The notes beneath the pieces were generated by a model. That model was not told the DNA's origin and did no database searches. It saw nothing but the letters and a program-made list of their open reading frames with translations. Of a DNA stretch of 64,000 nt, positions 44,348 to 54,930 are shown piece by piece. Positions within the stretch are counted from its first letter, which is position 1. Each line of letters opens with the position of its first letter. Position numbers and translations under genes: made by a program. Source of the stretch: Apus apus (taxonomy: Eukaryota; Chordata; Aves; Apodiformes; Apodidae); the NCBI RefSeq assembly GCF_020740795.1, contig NC_067294.1:3224001-3288000 (forward strand). Reading direction: 5' to 3'.

Positions 44348-44377
<30 letters not shown>
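44348..44377. repeat. Poly(T) tract
   Basis: Thirty bases of T with a single C interruption, on the plus strand. If it is the poly(A) of a minus-strand retrocopy, the parent would lie at higher coordinates, but no processed gene is recognised there. Confidence 0.8.
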
Positions 44378-47300
44378 CCCACTCTTCAGCTTTTTTTTGT
44401 GGCAAATTTTGCCAAAACATCCTTTAATTGTGTGTGTTGCTTTGACAGATCTGGCAGGATTGCAAACAGGAATGACTGCAGTTGCCAGGCTGAGCATGTA
44501 AAAATGGAAACCCCATGAATATCCTTCTTAAAAAATCTGGCTTTTAAGAATTGGTTTACTTTTAGTTATTAAATGAATTAACCCAGGTGGTGAGAGGCTG
44601 AGAGTGCTGATTTGAAATGCCCCCTCTTGCCTTAACCCCAGACAGTTCTGCCCACATTTCTCTTTTCTAATTCATGTCTGAGTTTCTTTGAGGAATAATG
44701 TCATGCTGTTTGTGCCAAATTCTCAGAAATTTTTGCTGCTAAGACTATTGACCACAAAGAGAGGTGCCAAAGCTCTTCTCCAGGCCTGGTCCCAGTAAGC
44801 ACAATAGCCCCTTCCCAACCCCAAACCAAATAAAAATAAAAGATCTCAAATCTGCCCTGTTTATACTTTCTGTTTGTTCACTTTTGTTGTTCATGGCTTT
44901 CCACAGTAACACTGTCAGTGTGTCCTTAGTGTATCTGCCCAGCTGATACGTACAGACTTTGCCTTCTTTGCTTCTCATTTGTATTCTGATCACAAACTCA
45001 GAAAAAAAGCCATTCTGGAACTTGGACGGGCGTTAATAACTAGCGGGACCCCAACAAATCGCCTGAAATACAAAGGTGGGTCAGATGAATGGTTCATATA
45101 AAAGTAACTCCCGGTGAACCATCAGGTGGGAATTAAAATTTAATTTAGAATGTACTATCACTGCTGTGGTGGTGGTGATTTACTTGATTGACTGCTGGTT
45201 TCTTTCACCTTTGTGAGCCTTAGGTTTTTACTGTCTGAGGAAATTAAGGCTGAATTGCAGCAGGAAATTCCTTGTACCCAGGTGTTTCTGGTTATCCGAT
45301 GGATAACTGGGCTGGTGGGGAGGTGAGGGGTAGGATGGGATGGTTTGGAATCTAAATGATTCTCATTGCTCGGTACCACACATCAACATTCTGGCAGTCA
45401 CTGTATTTGTTCTCGGGCAAGGATGGGAAAATCCTACTAAGTATCAGGTCCAGGCAGCACAATAGTTTCGTTGTTCTTTTTCCATTGTTAGGGTGAGAAG
45501 TTGGTTTTATTAAGTTGTCCTGATTTAACAGACTGAATTTAAAAAGCACTATTGGATTCTCTTGGGTCATGTTTTGAGCTGTCTTAATAATGCAACTGTT
45601 CACTCTGCTGCTCCCGTTCTCCAGTCTGACTTGTGCTAATTTTCCTTCCCAGATGAAAGCATGAAGGCTCCAACCTCAGTTGCACTGACTTGCTGGAATA
45701 TGGATCAGGCTGTAAAGCCTTCAAACGGCTGAGCTGCTCTTTTGTGAATGAACACAATCAAAATCAGCATTAATTCAGTGACTGATGACCCCCTGCTGGA
45801 CCTTGGTGGTGGTGGTAGACTTCATAATTTAACTAAGTAGGTCAACAGACAAACAAATATGCCTGGAAGAAAGTAGTGCTTTCTCACCTTAAAATTCATG
45901 ATCCAATGGACATTGGATGGATGGCCATGCAGTGGCTGGCCATCTGGGCATGTGTGGAAAATACACACTAAATTCCCTTCCCTGCAAGGCTCTAGGAATG
46001 CAGCTTCTCCAGTGCCAGGATGATCTGATGGATCTGGTCTGTTAGCCAGTCCCACGGCTGCTGTGACCTCTGGATGCCTGTGATCTGCATGGGCCATTCC
46101 AGGGGTAGGCAAAGGTCACCCAAACACAGGCTTTGCCTTCTGCCCCGGGGCTCCAGAGCCCTCCTAGTTATGAGACCTTGGCCAGGATATTCCTTAGCAA
46201 GAGTGGCAGAGTATGGAATAAATCTCCTAGAGCCTCCATACATTTCTCAAAATTATAATCCATTTCCACTTCAGCTGCTCATGAGAAAAAAAGGGATTAA
46301 AAAAGACGGAACGTTCTTCCCTTTGGCCAAAGCAGAAGAAACCATCTTTCATTTACTGCAGTGAAGCTAAACAGCTGAATCTGTGAGACGTGGATGTGAA
46401 GCTGGCAGCCTGGCTTGTAAAAGAAACAGAAAGCAAGCAAGAGAATTAGTTCCTCATGCCTTCGAAACTCTAACTCCTGCAGACCCCTGGGCTTGGCGGC
46501 ATTGTCAGAGCTAAGTGGGTGGAAACAGGATCATTTCCCTTAAGAAGTCATTAAGGAAAACAACTTCAGACTATTCAGGGTTTCAGGTACTGTTACAGCA
46601 GCCTAATGGAGAGATAGCCAGTTACATCTTCCTGGACAGTACCAGCAGACACAACCTAAGTTTTGTGGAACACCAAAGGTATCAGCTCTCCTCCCCAGTG
46701 CCACAAACTGCACATGAAATAGCCACAGAACAGAGCAATGCTACACAAACCACCTCTGGTGCCAAATGGAAATGTAATTTGCAGGCATGTGTCAGCAAAG
46801 TCCTTTCCTACAGGAGAAAGAAACTCAAGCAGCCACATGGAAATACTTTCAGCATTAACCATCAGAGGAGATGGCTGGTGCAGATCACAGGAGCCAGGTA
46901 ATTTAGTTCTGAGCTTTAAATATGTGCAGTGCCAAGAAATATTAGGAGACGTTGAGTGTTGAATGCAGCCCTGCACATCAGTGCTGCAGAGTCAGGAGGG
47001 GAAGCAGAGCAAAGCCCTTACTGAGCTGCTTGGTACCTTCCTTGGAGCCACAGCCCAGTGTTCAACCTGCGAGCTGCCCTCTCTGCTGTTTGCTGCTTAC
47101 TCACGAGATATAAAAGGAGACTGGAGGCTGCCACTTTCTACATGATGTGATTTTGACAGCAACCTGTGTCTGCCAGAGAGTGAAGGATGGAGCTGATGTC
47201 CCCTTCCAGTCCTCAGCCCTCCCTCCCTCACTCCAACATCACTATCCCCAAACCTGTGAATCCAAATAGCTCCAGGGTAGGTGGATTTTTCCACCCTGTT

Positions 47301-50300
47301 TCAGGTCTAATTTCTCTTTCAAACTAGTACCATATATCTTTCCCCACCTCCCACTTGTCACTTTATGGCTTGCTGGATCTGTTCCCTTTAATGCTTGAAA
47401 ATATACAGTTAAAATTGCCTTAAAATTTACTAATATGCCTTTTTATTTGAAAGGCTTATTTCTCTAAAAGGCTTGCCCAGTCTTATATGAGGGCATGCTC
47501 TCTAATATTAAACATTTTTTTTTTTTTTTAAATAGGTGCACATCTGTTTGATATTTAACTCAGAACAAATGGTGAGAGTGGAGAACATGAGCAGAATTAC
47601 ACTTCAGATAGCTATAAAAGGTCATTTTTGCTTTAAACTACAAAGGATGAATAGGAGCATATGACACACATAATAAAGGCAGAGATAGGTTTAGAATGCC
47701 CTCAGGCTACACTAAGGTCAGCTGCCAGCTCACAAGAAAAGACACATTTTGCTCTCCTTGTTTTTTTTTTTTCCACCCAAAAGTGTAGAGCAGTAAGCTG
47801 GGATCTGTGTGTGAGGAAGGTCACTCAGTCTCTGCTTTGAAACCCATCACATTTTTCTCTATTATTTTCCTAAGGGATACTGAACTCTAGAGCTTAATAA
47901 TTAAATATTTGCCCCCAAACTAACCCAGCTTTCTTCCTGTCTGAAAATTAAAGAAGGGTTTGGCTTGTCTTGCTGAAGAAGCCATTGCTTGTGCCCTGCC
48001 ATGTGATGAGAAATTTCTCACTATCAGACATCTAGGTTATCTGCAAAAAACGTGTGTGCTCCTTTCTGAAGTGGCCAGGAGGGTTTCTGGTGGAGATGCT
48101 GAAAAGAAGCAAAGCTCAGTCACCCCTACAGTGGTGTCTGTGCAGCAGGGATGGGCAAAATAACTGGATTTTGCCTCTGGTTGTAGATTCAGCCTGTGCT
48201 GGGCTTTTTGGGCAGGGCTTGGTTTGAAAACTGCCAAGTCCTCACTGTGAATTTTGAAGGGGAAATGAAGTGGGAAATAGGCCATCTCTCATTTAGAGCT
48301 GGCATGGGACCAAACCAATGGGAGCAGATGAGGTTTCTAATAAAACCTTCCTGAAAGGCAAAGGGGTGTAGAGACAAGATGCTGGTTGTAATCTGCCTCC
48401 AGCCATCTGCTCCACAAGCACTGGAAATGCAGGGCAGGGTATGACAAGCACCTTGTAGATAAAAGGGAGATGGAAACATGGGCTCAAATTTGGTCATCAG
48501 GTGGCTTTTATATCTGCCAGAACATATTTTCTGCTATTAGAGACAGATTAGTGAAAAAAAAATATAGAACAAGAAGGTCAAAACCTTACATGGAGCTCCA
48601 TCCCTCTAAGGCTTATTTGAAGCCTTGGACTTGTTTCTCTCCTGGGGGGGCAAAATTTGAGTCTTACTGTTTCTTTGCAAAGTTATGCAACTTTTTGGTT
48701 GCTTTCCCTCTTCTTCCCCCCAAAACACAAGAAAGTCCTTTATCCTGCTGGGAGCTGTTCAAATCCTGTTGGCAAATCACGGAGTATTTCTAAATTGGAG
48801 AGATGAGATGTGCATGCACATTCAAGACATTTGGAGCAGAAACTCAAGTCTATTTTCTGAGTATTCCTGAGCTTTGTAGTCCAATCTGCAATCACTAGAA
48901 AGCAAATTGTCCATAGCTCCATTCCATAACGTAGGGTATTAATGGGAACCAGGTACCCTCCTTCAAAGGAATGGGAACATCAAGAATCAGATCTGTTTCT
49001 CATGTTCTAGAAAGCATTTCACAGTTTTAATGATTATTCAAAGGGTGAGGGGGGGAAGAGGAAAAGCTGAACAATAAATTCAGGAGCTAGCTCGGTTACA
49101 GAGAGGTACAAACACATCCTCTGGCTGAAATGCCTCTTTTTAAAGCCTGATACTCCACGCTTTGTGGTACCAGGCACACGAGCTCTCAGCTGCCAACACG
49201 AGGGCACGCTGGCAAACAGCCACCCCAGCTGCCGCGGCTCCAGTGCCATTGTGAGCTTTGGGGTTTATGCTCAGCGTGTATTGAGAGCGATCCCTTTGTT
49301 CCATATGGCTTCCATATAGTGACACTGCATCCTGTGTAGGAGAGGTCAAGGAGTGGATTATCAGCAAGTGTTTCCAGTCGAGAATGAAGGGAGCTGGCGG
49401 GGCAAATCTGCACAAAGCCTGTTCTGTGCTTCTCATCGGTGGGGTGACCTCGGGGTTTCGGTGCCTCCGCGTTCCCCCGCTTCTCCCTTCATGTGCTGAG
49501 CACAGCAGAGGGTAACGTGTTAGCACAGCATTTCCCTGGCAGGTTTTTAGAGGCAAGAAGAGAATAAAAGCAACCCTGAAAGCCTGGCTGGAATGTTAAC
49601 TATGCACAGGGAGGGAGCAGTGCAGGGAAGAATCTGCTCCCATCCTCAACCACATTCTCATTCCCATCCCCACCCCACTGTCCTGCTGCCCAGCACCTTG
49701 GGGCCAGTCATCAGGCTGCAATTGCTGAATACTCTCATGGGTATTTTAACCTTGCTCTGATTAATGGTGAGGAGAGGGACAGGCTTGTAACCCTCCATGA
49801 CACGTTTCACCATCTTGCTCTCCTCAGAGCATCCCCCTGTCCTCGGGGTGGGATCAGGAGTGACCTCCTCTCTGCAAGAAGGTCTTGGATTATATCCCCA
49901 CCTCCATCTCCAAGCATCAGCAGGATGTCACAGCAGGGAAAGTATGCAGGGACAGCCAGGTGGGCTCAGCCACAGCACTGCTTCTGTCCCTGCCCCGGGG
50001 TGAACATCCAGAGCAGAGCTCCCTGGTTTCCCTTCCCAGCCCAACACTGCTGAGACCTTTCTCTGGATCCCAAGAACAGGCAGCAGGTCCTGGTCCTGCT
50101 TGGATTCTGCTGAAATTAATGCTCCCCACCAAAAATCTCTATGGGTAGTTTTGGATTTGTTTCTCCCTTAGAACAGTTTGAACATGAAATGAAGAGCAAG
50201 TTCCTCTCTCTTCTGCCCCATGGCTGGGGAGAAAAGTTTGCAGAGCACAAGTCTGGGGTTGATGCAGAAGAAGGGAGTTCCTGGAGCCGCTCAACAACCG

Positions 50301-50600
50301 ACTCCTTGCTGCCCATCCCACTCCCACCATCTCCACTCTCCCTTTCTGCCACCTCAGACAACAGCTCTGACTTCTTTTCCAATCACCAACATGTTTCTTG
50401 TGTCTCTCAGAGCATTCCAGCAGACATTGCTAGGTATGCAATGTTAATAACTGCATTTTAATAACTCATGACCTGCGAGACCTGAGTAATTATAAACCTC
50501 ATAGGGTTATTACTGACCAAGTAAAAATTATATTCCATTTAAACATTCCTTATATAATATCCCCACTGCAGCCAGCATTTCAAGAAAAACAGTGTTACCA
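44378..50600. other. Intergenic sequence
   Basis: No gene is recognised. It contains a candidate conserved block at 45,005-45,155, T runs near 47,513-47,529 and 47,760-47,772, and several open frames of 80-138 codons on both strands (for example 45,992-46,243, 46,515-46,901, 49,140-49,556) that lack known motifs. Confidence 0.7.
45005..45155. promoter_or_regulatory. Candidate conserved non-coding block with TATA-like and E-box motifs
   Basis: A CpG-retaining segment (GACGGGCGTTAATAACTAGC, then AAATCGCC, then CCCGGTGAACC) includes TACAAAGG (TCF/LEF-like), TATAAAAG at 45,097-45,104 and CAGGTG E-box cores. It differs from its flanks in CpG content and holds no repeat signature. It could be an enhancer or a minor plus-strand promoter. 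This is inference from motifs only. Confidence 0.25.
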
Positions 50601-50760
50601 CTGCTGTTTCTCTGGTGCCTAATGAGTTAGCTTTGGCTGCAAATCAGGAGCTTTTGCTGGGTGTAGTTTACATTGACCACTCAAAAGCTTTAGATATTCT
50701 GGACTGTACCTTGTTGTTTAATGATAGAAAATTAAATTGGGTCTGGGGGGAGTGTAGTCA
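50600..50760 (+). mobile_element. Degenerate CR1/L3-like LINE, reverse transcriptase motif
   Basis: The plus-strand frame around 50,660-50,740 reads VVYIDHSKALDILDCTLL and then a Lys/Leu stretch. This matches the conserved (Y/F)LDFSKAFDxVxHxxLL block of non-LTR reverse transcriptases of the CR1/L2 group with a few substitutions. The frame does not remain coding for long, so the element is dead. It lies about 500 bases before a 3'-region remnant in the same orientation, and both could be one old copy. Confidence 0.5.
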
Positions 50761-51164
50761 GTTGGTTCCAGCAGTGCTGGACAAAGTGCACTGAAACCCT
50801 ATGCTCAGCCCTCCTCTGCAGGAGCAGCCTGGGAAGGGATGGGGCTGGGGCAGGGTTGAGAACAGGGCTGTGTCTGCTGGGGCAGCAGCAAAGGGACAGG
50901 GATTGAGCCTGTAGCATGACCCAGGGTGCTGGGTGCTTCAGGGATGTTTGTGGGGGACTGCACATGCTCACTCTTCATCCTTGCAGCATCCAACAACAGG
51001 GAAAATAACCTCTCCTTCAGTCTGAAAGTCCTCTGAAGTTTGGAAAGAAAGTCTTTATGAAGACATCTCACCTCTTGGATGGGAGCCTGGAGGGGACAGG
51101 TGAGGAGGGGCTGCTGCACCCCTCCTGATTTAGCAGCTACACCAGGGTGAGGAGGTTGGTAACC

Positions 51165-51410
51165 CATCTCAAAGGAGAGGTTTCAGACTGGGAATAGTCT
51201 GGAGAAGAGTGATGCAGATAGTTGGGAATATGCAACCACTGCCATAAGAAGAGAGGCTAAACAGAATGACAGGCTTCAGTAAATCATGCACAAACGGAGT
51301 AGGGAATGATTAGTTCTTTTTATCATAAGACAAGAGGAGGGAGCACTCAGTGGAATCACAGGGCAGTAGCTTCTGACCAAACATAATTCAAATAAACCCT
51401 GGAATCAGCC
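51165..51410 (+). mobile_element. Ancient CR1/L3-like LINE, 3' region
   Basis: Diverged but ordered similarity to the 3' region of old CR1/L3 elements: a GGAGAAGAG segment, AAGAGAGGCTAAACAGAATGA, then AAATCATGCA, GGAGTAGGGAATGATTAGTT, CATAAGACAAGAGGAGGGAGCA and AATCACAGGGCAGTAGC. These correspond to blocks conserved across reptile CR1 families. It looks older than the two young-type tails elsewhere in the window. Confidence 0.45.
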
Positions 51411-51829
51411 CTGCAGCTCAGCTGGTGGGTGGGGAACATGGTGCCTGGGCTGGAGCCTCAGAGTAGGAGCCTCTATCTGCAGCTTGCCAGGAGCAGGAGG
51501 GGATGCTGGGGACTCATCACACTGTGCTCATCCTCTGCCTCATTTTTTTTGCAAACCTGAGCCCCAGCTCATTCATCTTTGGTGTGACCCATCCCACACA
51601 TTCTTATGTACTTCTGATTTATTTCTATTTCACAGCTAGTTTTTTGCCCATGAAAACAGATTCTCATTCCCTGTGATTTTGTGTGTCAGGAAGAACATAT
51701 GCCAGCAGTGAAAACAAATCCAGAAAGTTCTTCCCTTATGCTCTGTTTACACTGCATCATCTTCTGTCTGGTTTGATTTCAGTATCAATATTTTCCTTTT
51801 TACCCTTGTGCCATGCAAAAAAATGAAGA

Positions 51830-51965
51830 TACTGAAAGAGGTGGCACGATTATTTCCCTGTAAATAATGTTATGTTGACTCTAATTTATTTGAGCTAAAA
51901 AGAAATATTAATTACCATTTTGCCTGGTGAGTCTGCAGCTCATTTAGAATAATAAGAGCCCACTT
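51830..51965. promoter_or_regulatory. Candidate conserved AT-rich block
   Basis: Contains TGTAAATAATGTTATG, TCTAATTTATTTGAGC and TATTAATTACC followed by TCATTTAGAATAATAAG. The dense homeodomain and forkhead cores in non-repetitive sequence resemble vertebrate developmental enhancers. No alignment was available. Confidence 0.2.
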
Positions 51966-52789
51966 TTCAGCTGAGTATTCTGGAATGTTGAGCATTTTGG
52001 TTTTAATGGTGTGGGAAATGGATCTAAGAGGCTGCAGATATTTGGTGTTCAGGTGCTACAGAAAATCCTGCTCAGGGACTGTGCCTTTCTAAGTGCCCGA
52101 GTGTCCAGGTGGCTCCCACAGCATTCAGCTTGGCAGAAGAATTAAAAGTACAGGGGGGAAATGTCTTTTCCCCTCTCCTCTACTTTCCTTGTTTGTTTCT
52201 TTCCAAGGAATGATGGAAAAGTCCTTAGCAGGTAGCATTTCACTCCATTGCTAAAATATATCGAGTTGGTTTTCTACCCCAACAATGTTTGCTCCTTTCC
52301 TGTGGACAAGAGGAGCTGGCTGAGGTCTGTCCCTGTGAGAACAGGTAGAACCAGCTCATTCCATTAAACAAAAAGGGAATGTTGGGAACCTTGCATGGTG
52401 TGGGGGGTTAGTGCCTTACCACTGTGCCAGGGCATAAAAGCAAACACATAGGAGACATCAGTCCTGCTTCAAGTATTTGATTTGCTTAATTTAAGCAAAG
52501 ACCACAGATATTTGATTTAGACTTCCTGCGTGAAACTCTTCATGGATTTTTGTTCAGAGATTCATGGTGCTGGAAGCTGGAAGCACATTAGATTAGGTGC
52601 AACTCATCTATCACCAGCCAATAAATGTTGCCCAGCTCATTTCTGTATAGAACCTCATAACTTCTCCTTTGCCAAAGCACATCTTCCAGGAAGGCATCCT
52701 GCCTTCTTTTGAAGACCTCAAGAGATAGAAAATCCAATTCTTCCTTCCATAATGTGTTAATCACTTTCATCACTCAGAGCCTGTACCTT

Positions 52790-52930
52790 ATTTCCAGCTC
52801 AATTTAGCTGACATGCAAACAGCCATTAGAGCTCATTAGCACATTCTGACTAATGGGGTTTTGCTCTGGACTTGATAGGACCAGACTCCTTTTCATGAAA
52901 GTGTTGCTGGTATTTTAGCATCTCAAGTTT
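52790..52930. promoter_or_regulatory. Candidate conserved block with octamer-like and homeodomain sites
   Basis: ATGCAAAC (octamer-like) at 52,813-52,820 is followed within 40 bases by CATTAG, TCATTAG and CTAATGG cores. Such spacing is typical of POU/homeodomain-bound enhancers, but the evidence is motif-based only. Confidence 0.2.
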
Positions 52931-54810
52931 GTGTCTCTTCTGTGTGTGACCCTAAAATGTTTGTAAACTTCTAAAGAATGGTCAAAATCTGCTGGTTTGT
53001 CTGGGAACAAATAATCAGTTAATTCTGTTCAGACATGCAGCTTGTTTCTTGGTCGTGGTGTAACTGAATCATTAACATTTCCAAATTCTTCAGCATATTA
53101 AAATCTGCAAGATCTGGAGCGTTTATATGTTATTATTTATGGTTATTTATTATTTAACCTAAAAATGCCATCTGGATCCTGATAATACTCTTGCTTGTTG
53201 ATTCCAAAAGAACTTGTTGCTTGTTTGCTATCTAAAGCTGTGATTGTAAAACATAAGAATAAAATGGGAGCAATTTATTTTCCAGATCAAATTTTCCCTG
53301 GGCAGGATTAAAACTGCCACAGCAGTAAAGAGTTTACAAACTCACTAAAGAACTGTAATAACTTCCCTTCCCACTGCTGGGTCAAGGAAAGGTAATACAT
53401 GTTTCCAATCAGCTTTGACTTGAACTCAAATTGTAGGTTTTATTTCACTTTAATCCATATGTGAGTTCACGTTAAAGGTAAGAGAAATCACAGGACTGCT
53501 AACATGGAGTAGAGTTAATTAAATTCTGCAGCTCCTTTTGGAAGAAGCCCTGGATCTCCTTGTGCATAAAGACTTCCAGGGTGCCTCTGAGGGCAAGACC
53601 AACTGGAAAATGTCTCTACTGGTGCAGCAAGGACAGTGGCAAATTAAGTTGTAGCTACCAAGTGAAGTACATTGAAGAAGACCTTGCAACACTTGGGAAA
53701 TCTTTCCTTTTGCTGAGCTAACCACAAAAAATTAAAAAGCTTCTTTCTTAGCCCTTCTCCTCCCTGTCCCAGAAAAAAACAACCAACAAACAAAATCCAG
53801 CCCCACAGCTGAGAAGCACTGGGAGGGCTCTAAGGAAACACGGCACGTTCTCGGCTCAGACCCAAACAAGATCTTTCTCCAAGGCAGCCCCTGCTGCAAA
53901 CTTGCTTTTAGAAATGATAAAAGCTTGTTAGCCCTCCTTCTCTGCTTCCTGCTTACGGCAGGAATTGGGCTATATATTTTTTTAATTTCTGGTTTTCTGT
54001 CCAGTCTTGTTTTAAATGTGTTCTGGAAAAGAGCTTCTGCTAAGTAGGAGAGACTATTCACATGCTCAAAGTTAAGTCTGCATTTCAGTGGCTTGCAGAA
54101 CTGGGACCTGAGCTCTCACCATGCAGAATCAAGTGCACTAAGCCCTTGGCAGGTCTTGTTCAGCCACACAGTGTGCAGACCTCAGCCCCTGCCTGTGTGG
54201 ACCTGGGAGGAGATTCTTCTTTAAGCAACAAATATTTATTTTATGTTCTTTTTCTTTTTTTAATGTTCTTTTTCTCTTTTTTTTTAATGTTGGCTCACCC
54301 AAAATCTGGACAACACTGGAGGCCTGGCTCAGGGACACATCAAATGCACAGAGTGGCAGGATGTGGGGACAAGAGATGGCTGGTTACTGCAGGGAAGGAA
54401 ATGAACATTTACTTCTGCATGTGAGCTTGAAGCTGTGTCCTTACCAGGGTGCCAGGCTGGTCAGCAGGGTACAAACCTCAAGAAAAATGTGTTTTGAATG
54501 TATTTTGTTGAATGGTGGATTTCACTCCTTGTGAATGGTTTGGGAAGCTGAATATTCACCAAACTACCCAGCAGAGAGAGCTCTCTTGATGCTCTGGTTT
54601 CTGGCTTCTATCTAGAGTAAAAAAGTGGAAATTGCATCCAGGGAAACAAATTTTTCTTCCCACCTGAAGCTGGCAGCAAAAAGGTTTTCTGTCTGAAAAT
54701 GAGTTGTGTTCCACAAGGAATTACACACTGTGTCTGAGATTCTGGAAAAGCAAGCAAGCCTTCCTCTAGCACTGAAATGGGACGGTTTAAAAGTGAATTT
54801 TAGAATAATG

Positions 54811-54930
54811 CATCATAGAATCATAGAATGCCAGGATGAAAGAAACCTCAAGGATCATCTGGTCCAACGTTTTTAGGTAGTACTGTAGTTTACATGAGAT
54901 GGCTCAGCACTCTGTCAAGCTGAGGCTTCG
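54811..54930 (-). mobile_element. CR1 LINE 3' end fragment, minus strand
   Basis: The plus strand reads CATAGAATCATAGAATGCCA, then GAAAGAAACCTCAAGGATCATCTGGTCCAAC, then a GAGATGGCTCAGCACTCTGTCAAGCTGA-like segment. This is the reverse complement of an avian CR1 3' end, with the tail octamers at 54,811-54,826 and the body extending to higher coordinates. It is 5'-truncated and non-coding. Confidence 0.88.

Larger units (their letters stand above)
51411..54810. other. Intergenic sequence with two candidate conserved blocks
   Basis: No gene is recognised. AT-rich blocks at 51,830-51,965 and 52,790-52,930 carry homeodomain and POU-type sites. A short minus-strand frame ending near 53,505 is discussed separately. 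T-rich near-duplicate tracts lie at 54,243-54,290. Confidence 0.65.

Noticed and set aside
45992..46243. Minus-strand frame ending in a helical WLTDQIHQIILALEKLHS stretch
   Set aside because: It looked briefly like an exon or element-derived peptide, but there is no convincing acceptor, no family and no companion exon.
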